DNA from: Laburnicola sp. R22_1 | Taxonomy: Eukaryota; Ascomycota; Dothideomycetes; Pleosporales; Didymosphaeriaceae | DNA length: 64,000 nt | Assembly (NCBI GenBank): GCA_014281115.1 | Contig: JACONQ010000005.1 | Span: 3,472,001 to 3,536,000, forward strand | Direction of reading: 5' to 3' | In this document: one piece after another, positions 1 through 10,358 of the stretch | How the letters are laid out: the number at the start of each line of letters is the position of its first letter | Position numbering within the stretch: position 1 is the first letter of the stretch | Made by a program: the position numbers and the translations under genes | Notes under the pieces: model-generated | What the model saw: only the letters and a program-made list of their open reading frames with translations | Database searches by the model: none | Told to the model about the DNA's origin: nothing

Positions 1-1114
1 CTTTGGGCAGCGTTTCTTTGGGGTTGCGTGTGGCGTGGCATGGTTGCGGGCTCTTCTGGCTATCTCTTTCTCTTGCTGAAGGGTGTGTACGGGCAGTGGC
101 ATTGCAACCTGGATAAGGGATTTTATTACGATCAAGATTTGAGATTCATTGTCTATATCGTCGTTCAGACAAGGCGTGGCAGTGGCGCTGCCATGTTATT
201 GCTCTTGAAGCCGCTAGGCGTACGTCATGATCGGGAACTTGGCAAGGTAGGAGCTCAGAGTGCGTAGATGGATCATTCATGGAGGAGTTGCGATTTTAGT
301 GACGGTGAGGAGATTGAAGATGGAGTCGTGGTTACGTGAGCTGGTCGTTCGTGGTCAACTAACTGATGTGGATGTTGGGATGAAAGAGCATTTAAGCATT
401 TGAAAGGGTAAAACAGATCGGGCTTAGCGATTCCCTGTTTGGGTTTTCTTCTTGATCTCGCCAGCGGCATTCTAACGCCCGTTGAATCTGCCGTAGGGAC
501 ATCCCCACAGCCTGCGAACAGCACAAATTTCGCCATTTCAACCGCACACATTATTGCCATGTGTCTTTCACGTCTTCCGTGCTGCCGATATCCAGGGTTT
601 GCAGCAAGCATCTCTCCACAATAGCGGCCCGCTCATCCTTGCCTCTCCCCAGATCAACACCCCACCAAACCCAACTTGGACCACTTCCGTCCATGGAACA
701 CCGGGCTACCGGATGACACAGTAACATCGGCAACCAGGCATTCGCTCGCTCACCCCTCTGCTTCGTATTAATCATGTAACGACTTTCAAGCTCAGGCGGA
801 AGGCGCACAACGCTTAACTGGACAAGCACGATGACTGACTGGTTGGCGTCGAAAGAGCGGGAAGCAATCCTTGTAGGAAGAGCTTGTAGGTTCTTCTTCG
901 GCAATTATGTCCTGTGAATTAGTGACGCGCTCTGCTCATACTTGAGCAATCTGGCGCTCGACAAGCCTCGTATAAGTAAAGCTTGTGCGCTCTTCTCTGG
1001 CGCCTTCCGTCCTCGCCTTTCCTACCGTCTCGTATCTTACCAGTCGACCTTCTAATATCTTTGCGCGTAGCCAGGACAAATTACGGCGCCATCGCATCGG
1101 GTTTCAACAGTACC
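1..1114. other. Gene-poor left edge
   Basis: I see no convincing gene here. Several short open frames exist (for example a 117-codon frame on the minus strand at 551-904) but none shows a recognisable domain or splice-consistent continuation. The last 200 bases before the transporter start are pyrimidine-rich (cttctctgg, cctttcct), as is usual for fungal promoters and 5' leaders. Confidence 0.4.
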
Positions 1115-2702
1115 ATGGCATCAGATCCGGAAAACAAGGCTGCGGTCGATCTCACCTCTGACGATGCCGTGCCTGCGACTGAACCAGACCATGGACATTC
1201 GAGCTCCAAGCTTCAACCACCGCCACTTGTTGCGGCGATGTCGCCCGAGTATCGGAAAGAAGCTGAAGCGAAAATGCGGAGGAAGATCGACACGAGACTA
1301 CTACCCATGATACTCTTGATGTACATCATGAATTATTTGGATCGTAATAATATTGCTGCTGTGCGATTGGCGGGTTTGCAGGATGAGCTGCAGTTGACGA
1401 GCACACAGTATCAGGTTTGTTTGCCCAGTGAAGATTATTTTGTTCGAGAAGCTGACGTGCGCATGATAGACGGTCATTTCTATCCTGTTCGTTTCCTACA
1501 TTTTGATGCAGATTCCGTCCAATTTACTATTAAACAAATTAGGAAAACCGGCGATCTATCTTCCGACGTGCATGATCGTATGGGGTATCATCTCTGGCGC
1601 GACAGGCGCTTGTCAGAACTTCGGAGCTCTTGTAGCATGCAGATTCTTCCTTGGCTTCATCGAGGCGGCATATTTTCCAGGTTGTTTGTTCTATCTGTCG
1701 TGCTGGTACACGAGAAAGGAGCTAGGGTTTAGGACCGCGGTGTTATATTCAGGCTCGCTCATCTCTGGGGCTTTTGGAGGCCTCGTCACTGCTGGCATCA
1801 CGAGCAACATGGATTATACCCGAGGCCTCCGGGCCTGGAGATGGGTGTTCATAATAGAAGGGGTTATTACGGTTATCATCGCATTTGGAGCCTTTTTTGT
1901 GCTCCCGAACATGCCTCGGACGACAGGGTGGCTGACCGAGGAGGAACGGCAACTTGCAACTTACCGTTTGGTAGTGGATATCGGTGAAGAGGATTGGACT
2001 TCCTCCGAATCTCAGACCTTCTTTCATGGATTCAAGCTTGCGATGGCCGATATCAAGACATGGATCCTCACCGTCATGCTTCTAGCCGTCGTCTCTTCTG
2101 CATCGGTCACGAACTTCTTCCCCACGGTGGTAAAGACACTCGGCTATAGCAACGTCAAGACTTTACTTCTCACCGCCCCACCCTACATCCTCGCGGTGTT
2201 CACGACCTTTATTAACGCCTGGCACGCGGACCGGACCGGCGAACGCTTCTTTCATGTCACACTCCCCCTGTGCGTCGGCGTCGCGGCATTCATTCTCTGC
2301 GCAGCCACAAGTTCCACGGCCCCACGCTACGTTGCCATGATGCTGATGGTCCCCGGCGTCTATACAGGCTACGTGGTTGCCCTGGCCTGGATCTCCAATT
2401 CTCTCCCGCGTCCCGCATCCAAGCGCGCGGCTGCTCTCGCCTTCATCAACGCCGTTTCCAACACCAGTTCCATCTACGCGAGCTATATGTATCCGCAGCC
2501 GCAGGGCAATTCACAACCGAACTTGACGGTGCCGTTGAGCGTGGACTGTGCCACCGCAGGGCTGGCGATCATCATGGCGGCCATCATGAGGATTGTGCTG
2601 AATAGGCTGAACAAGAAGCTGGATAGGGGGGAACATGTTGAAGGGGCGATCAATGGGGTGCCTGGGGTTGCGCAGGAACATGGGTTTAGGTTCTTGGTGT
2701 GA
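1115..2702 (+). CDS. MFS transporter, anion:cation symporter (ACS/Dal5-like) family
   Basis: Plasma-membrane permease of the major facilitator superfamily, probably importing a small organic anion (allantoate-, nicotinate- or pantothenate-like substrates are typical of the family; the substrate cannot be told). I read join(1115..1414,1470..2702), 510 aa. The 55-bp intron has donor GTTTGT and acceptor ATAG; splicing restores the conserved stretch SILFVSYILMQIPSNLLL in the second helix. The N-terminus is a hydrophilic tail of about 70 residues, then MNYLDRNNIAAVRLAG (helix 1 and following loop), RFFLGFIEAAYFPG (helix 4) and RAWRWVFIIEG (loop before helix 6), all ACS hallmarks. ATG 1115 is the first in-frame ATG. 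The length is normal for the family (about 500 aa) and no defects are seen. Confidence 0.9.
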
Positions 2703-3491
2703 TGTATACGTGTATTCAAAATGCACGAAACGCAAAGGTTGGGACGAAGTGGAAGTGGTTTAAAAATAGACACCCGTAAAGCTCCGGAGTTGACCTCGAC
2801 ATGTTGCGGACGCAAGTTAGCAAACTATAGTACCTTTAATAGCTGTGATAGTCCGTATTGCCGCGTCTAGTCTTTGGTGTGATCGGAGACCGAGTTGCGC
2901 CTCTGGCTTCCTCAAAAGTTATGCCGAACAGCATAGAGTTTGTGAGACTTTCGACAATATTTCAAGGTTCCGAGCTGCCGGAAATGCTGCGCGCAAGCAA
3001 ATGAACGAGCAGCGCGCATCGAGAAGTCATTATTGAAACTGGAACAACATTTGAATGAAAGCGGTGATGGGGCAAGCCCAGCGCTGTGACAGGACACGTG
3101 CCCCGCTGATGACCTCACGCCACCGCACCTGGCTAGGGCCGCTAGGCTAGGTAACGCCCAAACCTGCAACGCCTCTTCTCCGCACGTCCCTGGCACCCGC
3201 GCGCGTCTCCACACGTGCCCGGCTTCATGAACACTCCACCACTCTCGCTGTACCGATAAGAACGTTTCCCTCGCTCACCGGCTCTGTGAGATACATCGCC
3301 GCCCTGCTGGACAATAAGCAAACTGGTTGTGCGTGCACTACGCGTGCATGAGACCGCGTCTGGTTGCAACACCTGTATAACGCAAACCATATATCTTCCG
3401 TCACACTGCTCTTACAGTGCAGATCTTGCACCAAAAAACACCCTTCCATCGTCTATTGACGGCAGGCAGCACTCATCAACTCGTTACAAAC
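2703..3491. other. Intergenic region between MFS gene and Cys-rich orphan
   Basis: No gene found. It holds the transporter 3' flank and the promoter of the next gene. The last part has a TATA-like stretch (aaccatatatct near 3388) about 100 bp before the start at 3492, a plausible core promoter. Confidence 0.4.
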
Positions 3492-4298
3492 ATGGACTTC
3501 TCCGCTCTCTGGCCGACGCAGGCTTCGACACTTTCTAACGACACCATGGGCCACGCTCAAAAAGTCGAAGCTTGTCGCTGGGGTTGGTCTGTCGATCCAA
3601 ACGCTGCGGGTGTGCCACCACGCGGCCCTGCACCAACCCCATATAGCATGCGCGCGAACCGTTTCGCAGCCTGTCGCGGGCGCCTTTACCACCAACTCAC
3701 CTGTTCGCATCGGATTCGGACGGATATCGTCGAAGACTGCGGTCCAAGTTGTCTGGACCCGCACGGTACTGTTTCGAGCGTGCCTTTCTTCTGCCAAGAA
3801 TGCCTTGAGCAAGAAGCGAAGTCTATTTGGCGAACACGCGAAGAACAGCACAACGCTCTGCACCCCCCGCTAAATCATATGACGAAAGAGCAATTCGACC
3901 TTTGGTACAGCGAGCGTCGCAAGCTTGAAGACTCGTTCACCCGGGACCGCAAGATCTACGAGATGGAGCGCAAGGCAAATACTCGACCCAGCAATATCTG
4001 CTCATCGCTCCAAGTGAGTGAGGAAGAGAAAGAATTCGCCGCCGAACTGGACTCCCTCTCTCTCGCGATGATGTCTTCGAGCGACAGCACAATCCCCGAA
4101 ACATGGTCTCCAGCCCGGAACCGAGTCAGTCTGCCAAACGACGCTTCCGAGCAGATACATTGGGGATTGAACTCTCTGGCCATCGATCGTGGATCTTGTG
4201 GCGTGGAGTACTCCGCTTCCCAGCCTTCCAACGGCGTTTCACCGATGCAAGTCACGAGCGAAGAAGAGCTGTGGGGATGTCCGAGACCTCGCAATTAA
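3492..4298 (+). CDS. Cys-rich orphan protein, putative zinc-binding family (member 1)
   Basis: I do not recognise this 268-aa protein. ATG 3492 is the first ATG in the frame. It carries a compact block YHQLTCSHRIRT followed by further cysteines: C71-x-H73, C83-x3-C87, C101-x2-C104 (numbered from this start). Three genes at 51.0-54.7 kb share the block with the same order and near-identical flanks, so this is a dispersed paralogue. The rest is hydrophilic and probably disordered: a charged, possibly helical stretch after the Cys block (KEQFDLWYSERRKLEDSF) and a Ser-rich acidic tail. There is no signal peptide or membrane segment. Six regularly spaced Cys/His residues suggest a structural zinc site; that is inference. 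No intron is needed. Confidence 0.7.
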   Translation: MDFSALWPTQASTLSNDTMGHAQKVEACRWGWSVDPNAAGVPPRGPAPTPYSMRANRFAACRGRLYHQLTCSHRIRTDIVEDCGPSCLDPHGTVSSVPFFCQECLEQEAKSIWRTREEQHNALHPPLNHMTKEQFDLWYSERRKLEDSFTRDRKIYEMERKANTRPSNICSSLQVSEEEKEFAAELDSLSLAMMSSSDSTIPETWSPARNRVSLPNDASEQIHWGLNSLAIDRGSCGVEYSASQPSNGVSPMQVTSEEELWGCPRPRN

Positions 4299-5448
4299 CC
4301 ATCCCATCCCTCCCACCAGCTGTAAGATATAACAAAAGAACGAGGCCAACGCCTGTGCAGCGTGGCAAGAAAATTATTTGCATTTTAGCGGGATTAGCAT
4401 GTTATCGGAGTTCCAGAGCACTACATGATGCATGGTGGAGGTGGGCGACGTCGGATGGCGCCAGGGATGATTTGCGTGTCTATGAACTGGATTCGTGCAT
4501 ATGCACACGGGCTAGTCGCTCGTTTACTCCGTCGATCTCTGTATAAGAAGGACTTGGATTCTGACGCTTGGAATAAGGACATTGGTCGCTTGTTCGCACT
4601 GAATAGCAAGTATTATCTTCAAATTTCTCTGTTTCCTCGCTTCACTTCTTAATTTCATTTTTTCCATGCTGTCTCAGTACCTTCAGTTGTTGGTGATGAC
4701 TATATCAACTCGTCACCCTGTATCTGTTTCATGTCAGAGTCGGACGCACACACGCACGCACCAAACGAGGCCGACTTCCTCCATCCAATGCTCAGATATT
4801 TCTATACATCTGTCTGACATTATTTGGCATTCTCTTAACGTAAGAGCGTAATCTTTCGGCTGCCTATGGACCTGTTTACCTAGGTACCTATACCATGCCG
4901 AACCCACTCCAAACTTAGAATCCATTCAGACATTCCATCTACACGTTTACGCCCAAACACATCAACGCGCTCCTGTCAGCCGTACCCAGCGCGCAAGACA
5001 TCGCGTATAGAGTGCATGAGCTCATGCATGATGATGGTAACGGTCTTTGATCCAGATGAGGAAAGCTGGTGGAAAGTATGTATCAGCGACATGTTATGTG
5101 TTGCGAGCGAAGAAGAGCGCTGGGTTTCGGGAGAAGACGGATAATGTCTTGGGGATGCTAGGAGTGTGGGTTGTTGTGGGTGCGCGGGCGGAGAGTTAGG
5201 TTGCTCCTAGTATGCTTAGGTGGTATTGCTCCTAAGGTCTATTGCTTGAGCCGTCTTTGTAAATCCAATCACACACCTTGGAGCAAAGTAAATTACCTAT
5301 TGAAATAATAACATTCTCCATCAAAACGTCATCTCGCTGCGTCACACAACCCAAGGAATGCACAAGCTCCCCAAGGGATAACACCCCCCCCAACCTCATA
5401 CATATGAACACGAACCCTCCACCCCACCAACTCTCCCAACCCACCACC
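4299..5448. other. Gene-free stretch
   Basis: I see no supported gene in these roughly 1.1 kb. Small frames overlap each other in all phases without domains. The sequence turns C-rich (cccccccaacctc, cacccc) just before the secreted-protein start at 5449. Confidence 0.4.
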
Positions 5449-5986
5449 ATGAAACTCATCCCCACCACCCTCCTCGCAGCCCTCACCAGCACATCGCTCG
5501 CCCTCCCAACCCTCCGTCTCCGGTCCCACACCCCTCCCAATCCCATCCCCATCCTGAGGTTTCCCAGCTAACCAAATTCCCCAGCGACGACCCCCCCGCG
5601 CCCCCTCAAAATACCACACACCTCTTCCTCTGCACCGACGCCGGCTTCAAAGGCGCCTGCGAAAACCAGCAAGCCAATCTCGGCCAGTGCTACAACGTCC
5701 CCGATGCGTTCAACGATAAGATTTCATCTGCGGGGCCTGACAAAGGCAGTTTCTGTACTGCATTTCCGTACGTCGTTCCGCTTCCGCGTTTGTGTTTTCC
5801 ATGCGAGGGGAGCGGGTACGAAGAGAGTGCGTGCTGATTCGTGGTGTGTTGTGTAATAGGGATTATGAGTGCAGAGGGAAGGCGTTTCCGTTTATTAACC
5901 CGGGGATTTGGGATTTGGAGAATTATGGGTTTGGGGATGTGATTAGTTCGTATCGGTGTGATGAGTTGGGTGGGTTTGATGGCTGA
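5449..5986 (+). CDS. Small secreted Cys-rich protein, beta/gamma-crystallin-like
   Basis: Predicted secreted protein of 127 aa read as join(5449..5522,5585..5767,5860..5986). It opens with a signal peptide (MKLIPTTLLAALTSTSLALP). The mature part has six cysteines and segments such as LGQCYNVPDAFNDKISSAGP and DVISSYRC, which resemble the paired Greek-key strands of small fungal beta/gamma-crystallin-like secreted proteins; this is recognition by eye. Intron 2 (5768-5859) is clear: GTACGT donor, AATAG acceptor. Intron 1 (5523-5584) has a strong branch site (GCTAAC) and CCCCAG acceptor but a weak donor (GTCCCA); it is required to keep the frame, so the first exon end is the least certain part. 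The mature chain is acidic and Gly/Asn-rich. Confidence 0.65.
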
Positions 5987-6462
5987 AAGCGCGGAGTTTT
6001 GCTGAGATGATGTGGGTTGTGAGACTAATGTTGTGGGAGAGAACGAGAGCAAGAGGTGCGGAAACTGAGTTGCGATATTACTGAGCTATGAGCAATGGAA
6101 GAATATGACTTCGTAAAAGCTACATCGCATTGTAGCCACTGTTATACCTAAATGCCTTTCACCGATGTGGTCAAACTTCCCGCAGCTCGCCGCAATACAA
6201 CATCGTATTCACTTTACTAATGCCTTTCAAATGGCTACAACTAATTGCACTAATCGAAGTATCGCAACGTCTTACAATATTTCGGTTGTGAAGGTACATA
6301 CCAACCTTGGAACCTTGGAAAGGATACTGTCACGTGCTAGCGCTCTGCTAGCGCGTGGGAAAGAACACTTGGACGCGTCGCCCCTTCCCCGTCTGCCAAC
6401 GGCCATCCTCCAACGGTCCAACCCTCACTCACCATGAACGATACCCTCGTATCTCACTCACC
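5987..6462. other. Intergenic, RDH54 promoter side
   Basis: No gene seen. A short direct duplication (ccttggaa repeated near 6304 and 6311) and CACGTG near 6332 lie in the region before the RDH54 start; their role is unknown. Confidence 0.35.
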
Positions 6463-9216
6463 ATGATTGGCAAACCATTCCAGCCTCCCTCGTTCGTACG
6501 ACCGAACTCTGGAAACCATGAGCCACCCGCGAAGAAGCGCCGCATCTCGTCCGACGCGCCTTTGGTGAGGCACCCGGCAGATCGCAAACCCCTCGGCGCT
6601 GTTCGCAATCCCGTTCCGCCGCCCTCTCTGCCACCTGATTCGAACGAGCTCGGGCGCTACTACACGGTGCTGTGGCGAAAATACACGAACAAGAAAAACA
6701 AGACGTGGGATGGCGACGGCGTACTCGCTGTTATCGGAGGCTATGCTGTCCTGACAGACAGCGATACAGGGAAGGAGCTAGGCAGAGGTGCTTGTAGTCG
6801 ACCGCTCCTTCCGGGTTCGGCGGTCTCGATTGGTGGGAAGGAGCTCGAGATCGACGGCGTCATCAAAAGGGACGATTACATGTCGGGCCGCATGTTCTTG
6901 GGTGCCGCTGCGACAAGCCCAACAGAGCCGCCGAAGCGTATCGAGCCCACATATAAACCTTTGGTGGCTGGCAAGGGAAACACAAAACGGAACGAATCGC
7001 TCCCAGGCTCTAGAATGGTCAAGAAAGCGGACAGCAATGAGACGCAGGATGCAGACATCGATGTGAATATCGACCGCAAGCCTGCTACTACCGGCAGGAA
7101 TTTCAAGACGCCATTGCTGTCAAGCACGATCCTACCAAAAACCAACTCCTCAGCACCGCAGCCGCGATACGACCCCGACCAGCCGAATGCTCTCATCATG
7201 AAGCGGCCGACTTCCTGCCCCAAGGGTAAGCGCATCGTCGATGTGGTCGTGGACCCTGTTCTCAGCAAGCACCTCAGAGATCACCAGCGCGACGGTGTCC
7301 AGTTCTTATACGAATGTGTCATGGGTATGCGCTGCGAGGGTGAGGGAGCCATCATGGCGGATGAGATGGGCTTGGGGAAAACGCTGCAAACCATCACCCT
7401 GCTGTGGACACTGATGAAGCAGAACCCCATCTATGAAAATGCGCCTGTCGTCGCCAAAGCTTTGATTGTGTGTCCTGCTGGCCTGGTTGACAATTGGCGA
7501 CGCGAGTTCCGGAAGTGGCTGGGCAATGAGCGTATTGGTGTGTTTGTCGCTGATTCAAAGAACAAAAAGATCACAGACTTTACTAAAGGCAAGGCATACA
7601 ACATCATGGTCATCGGTTACGAGATGCTCCGTGTTGTCCAGGAAGAGCTGAAGAAAGGCAACATCGATATAGTCATCGCGGATGAAGGTCACCGACTGAA
7701 AACTGCCAACAACAAGGCAATGCACGCTATTCAGTCTTTGAATACCGAGCGGCGAGTCATTCTCTCTGGAACGCCCTTACAGAACGATCTTGGCGAGTTC
7801 TTCACAGCCATTGACTTTGTCAACCCAGGTCTCCTTGGACAACGTTCGGCTTTCAAGCGAACCTTCGAAGGCCCTATCGTGCGGAGCCGACAGCCCGATG
7901 CGAGCGAATCTGAACTCGAAAAGGGCGAGGCGCGGTGGAAGGAGCTGGTGTCTTTAACCAGCCAGTTCATGATTCGCAGAACCGCAGAGGTCTTGTCGAA
8001 ATATCTACCTCCAAAGACGGAGCATATCGTATTCTGCAATCCTACTGCCGCGCAGGCTGCTGCATACCGTGCCATTTTGACTTCGCCCATCTTTGCAGTC
8101 GCCTTAGGTAACACGGACATGGCGCTGCAGCTCATTAACATCTTAAAGAAGATATGCAACAGTCCTGCGCTTCTGAAGTCTAAAAAGGATGCAGACGACA
8201 CTCCCTCGGAGATGCTCCAGTCTTTGCTCCCGCTAATACCGCCCAATGTTATGAACTCGAATGCGTCGAGCTCGAAACTGCGCGTACTGGACAGTTTGAT
8301 CCACCGCATCCACACTACGACCCAGGAGAAGATTGTTATTGTTTCCAACTATACTCAGACTCTCGACATGATCGAACGACTTTTGGTTTCTCTTTCCTAT
8401 ACTTACCTACGCGTTGACGGCAGCACACCCGCAAAGAACCGCCAGGCGCTTGTCGAGAAGTTCAACAAGACCAACAAAGCAGCTTCCTTTGCTTTCCTCC
8501 TTTCCGCCAAGGCTGGCGGCGTGGGCATCAACCTCATCGGCGCCTCGCGCATCGTGCTTTTTGACATTGACTGGAACCCTGCTACGGATCTGCAAGCGAT
8601 GGCTCGCATACACCGCGACGGACAGAAGCTGCCATGCAAAGTGTACAGGTTCCTCGTGCAGGGTGGTCTCGATGAAAAGATCTTCCAGAGACAGGTCATG
8701 AAGATGGGGCTTGCGAACGCAGTGGTGGACAACAAGGCGAGCGCATCGTCGTTCTCGAGAGAGGAGCTAAAAGACTTGTTCCGGCTGGATGAGAGGGAGA
8801 CTTGTCAGACGCACGATCTGCTCGGTTGCGAGTGTGATTGCAGGGGTTCGCTTGAGGTCAAGATTGAACCTCCGATCAAAGTTGCTGAGGAAGAAGAGGA
8901 CGACGACCACCCGTATCCAGGTCCCACAAGGGCTAGTCGGGTGGATATGGACGAGCAGGAAGAGCGTATCCAGAGTCGGCGCAAGGCTAAGCAGCCTAAG
9001 CTGACGATGTTGATGGAATACCGGCATATTGATACGAAACATCTGCGCGACATGGAGAATGCTGAGACGGTTGATCTGGTGGACGAGGGTGGTGCTGGAG
9101 GGGATACTGTCAATGCTGACCAGATGGCCTTGGCGTTGGACGACGATGTGTTCCTTGATTTGCTGAAGGAGAAGGACTGCAGGGTCGGGTTTATATTGAC
9201 AAAGTCTACATCATAA
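6463..9216 (+). CDS. RDH54: DNA repair/recombination ATPase RDH54 (Rad54B-type SNF2 translocase)
   Basis: Nuclear Swi2/Snf2 dsDNA translocase that acts with Rad51/Dmc1 in homologous recombination and removes recombinases from duplex DNA. Single exon, 917 aa; ATG 6463 is the first in-frame ATG. The N-terminus has a basic patch (PPAKKRR) typical of Rad54B/Rdh54 and a small beta-rich region (residues about 65-150). SNF2 motifs appear in order: motif I DEMGLGKTLQTITLLW near residue 300, motif Ia LIVCPAGLVDNW, DEGH box IADEGHRLK near 407, motif III LSGTPLQNDLGEFF, motif V GGVGINLIGASRI and motif VI ARIHRDGQK near 715. PAGLVDNWRREFRKWLG and HRDGQKLPC fit RDH54 better than RAD54. The acidic C-terminal tail is poorly conserved. 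The PhyH gene follows tail-to-tail. Confidence 0.93.
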   Translation: MIGKPFQPPSFVRPNSGNHEPPAKKRRISSDAPLVRHPADRKPLGAVRNPVPPPSLPPDSNELGRYYTVLWRKYTNKKNKTWDGDGVLAVIGGYAVLTDSDTGKELGRGACSRPLLPGSAVSIGGKELEIDGVIKRDDYMSGRMFLGAAATSPTEPPKRIEPTYKPLVAGKGNTKRNESLPGSRMVKKADSNETQDADIDVNIDRKPATTGRNFKTPLLSSTILPKTNSSAPQPRYDPDQPNALIMKRPTSCPKGKRIVDVVVDPVLSKHLRDHQRDGVQFLYECVMGMRCEGEGAIMADEMGLGKTLQTITLLWTLMKQNPIYENAPVVAKALIVCPAGLVDNWRREFRKWLGNERIGVFVADSKNKKITDFTKGKAYNIMVIGYEMLRVVQEELKKGNIDIVIADEGHRLKTANNKAMHAIQSLNTERRVILSGTPLQNDLGEFFTAIDFVNPGLLGQRSAFKRTFEGPIVRSRQPDASESELEKGEARWKELVSLTSQFMIRRTAEVLSKYLPPKTEHIVFCNPTAAQAAAYRAILTSPIFAVALGNTDMALQLINILKKICNSPALLKSKKDADDTPSEMLQSLLPLIPPNVMNSNASSSKLRVLDSLIHRIHTTTQEKIVIVSNYTQTLDMIERLLVSLSYTYLRVDGSTPAKNRQALVEKFNKTNKAASFAFLLSAKAGGVGINLIGASRIVLFDIDWNPATDLQAMARIHRDGQKLPCKVYRFLVQGGLDEKIFQRQVMKMGLANAVVDNKASASSFSREELKDLFRLDERETCQTHDLLGCECDCRGSLEVKIEPPIKVAEEEEDDDHPYPGPTRASRVDMDEQEERIQSRRKAKQPKLTMLMEYRHIDTKHLRDMENAETVDLVDEGGAGGDTVNADQMALALDDDVFLDLLKEKDCRVGFILTKSTS

Positions 9217-9419
9217 AGGTACGAAAGGAATTTAAGGGCGGGAAAGAGTATATGAACGAGACGACTGCCATACGTTCTGCACACGATATCGACAGCTACG
9301 CAATTATTCTATTACCCACCACGAAGAATAATCCGAAACGCTCGCGATCCATAGTTACGCTATATACCCCTAGATAGCAAGTATCCATCCATTCATCCCC
9401 CCTCCATCCTCCCCAGACC

Positions 9420-10358
9420 CTACTCATCCTTGGAGAAAAACCCCACATCCCCACTGCTCTTCCCCATCTCCACCAACTTTTCCCTCATCCTCCTTGCCCT
9501 CTCTCTCATCCCCGGCTCCAAATCCTCAAAATCATACTCCTTCGCCCACGCCGCGACCCCATGCTGCAACACATTACGTGCCCTCTCCGCACTCCCCAAC
9601 GTCGTCCCCACACTCCCATGCAACGTCATCCTCTCTTTCCCCTCATCATACACCCCGCGATGCAAAATATTATTATTATAAAACACCACCTCGCCCGCCT
9701 TCAGCTGCACGACCAGCTGGCCAGGCATATTCGGCTCGTAGGGATCCGCCGCGCGCTCGGCGGGCGTGCGTGCCCGGGCGTGCGAACCGGGGACCACGAC
9801 TAGCGACGCGTCGTCGTAGAGGGCGAGGTTCCATTGCGCGTGGCACGAGGGTTTGGACAGGCGTTCCATTTCTTCGTCTGCGCTTGCGTCGGGCGGGATG
9901 TCGTCTCTGTGCCAGCGGAGTTGGAACGCGCGGTCTGGGCGGACGAGCATGTTGTAGAGCTCCATGGTTAGATGATCCTCTGCGCAGCCGATGAGCGCGG
10001 CGACGTAGCGGAGGAGTTCGGCGTCGAAGTAGGATTTTGCGAAGGTGGTGTGCGAGGGGTTGGAGGGGTGGAGCAGGTGTTGGATGCCCCAGATGCCGTG
10101 GGTGGCGTCCGAGGGCCAGGGTGGGAATTGTTTTGGGAGCGTGCGGATGTACGGCCAGTGGCCTGTGCGGGCGGTGGTGGTGAGGGTTGAGGCGGCGGTG
10201 CGGAGGGTGGGGAGGTCGAAGGTCGGGAAGAGGGTGGCGGGGAGGACGACGTAGCCGTTTTTGGAGAGGGCGGCTTTGGCGGCGGCGTAGGGGGAGGGAT
10301 CGGAGGTTGGCTCGGTCGAGGCGGAGGTTGAGGTTGAGGTTGAGGTGGTTGTTGCCAT
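9420..10358 (-). CDS. PhyH-family Fe(II)/2-oxoglutarate dioxygenase
   Basis: Putative phytanoyl-CoA-hydroxylase-like oxygenase of 312 aa, single exon. The jelly-roll metal triad is visible as H150-x-D152 in LRWHRDD and distal H233 in NNNILHRGVY, with R243 (KERMTLHGS) placed to bind 2-oxoglutarate; VVVPGSHARAR is the usual PhyH segment. The first 20 residues are a Thr/Ser repeat produced by a short microsatellite and are probably disordered. Fungal members hydroxylate diverse small substrates; nothing here identifies this one. No clustered biosynthetic genes are adjacent: RDH54 lies tail-to-tail, the RdRP gene is upstream on the same strand. Confidence 0.85.
   Translation of the reverse strand: MATTTSTSTSTSASTEPTSDPSPYAAAKAALSKNGYVVLPATLFPTFDLPTLRTAASTLTTTARTGHWPYIRTLPKQFPPWPSDATHGIWGIQHLLHPSNPSHTTFAKSYFDAELLRYVAALIGCAEDHLTMELYNMLVRPDRAFQLRWHRDDIPPDASADEEMERLSKPSCHAQWNLALYDDASLVVVPGSHARARTPAERAADPYEPNMPGQLVVQLKAGEVVFYNNNILHRGVYDEGKERMTLHGSVGTTLGSAERARNVLQHGVAAWAKEYDFEDLEPGMRERARRMREKLVEMGKSSGDVGFFSKDE

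Noticed and set aside
551..904. 117-codon minus-strand frame at the left edge
   Set aside because: No domain, no splice-consistent neighbours and length expected by chance at this base composition.
5559..5584. 26-bp intron in the secreted-protein gene
   Set aside because: Frame-compatible but too short; a 62-bp intron using the same acceptor and branch site fits better.
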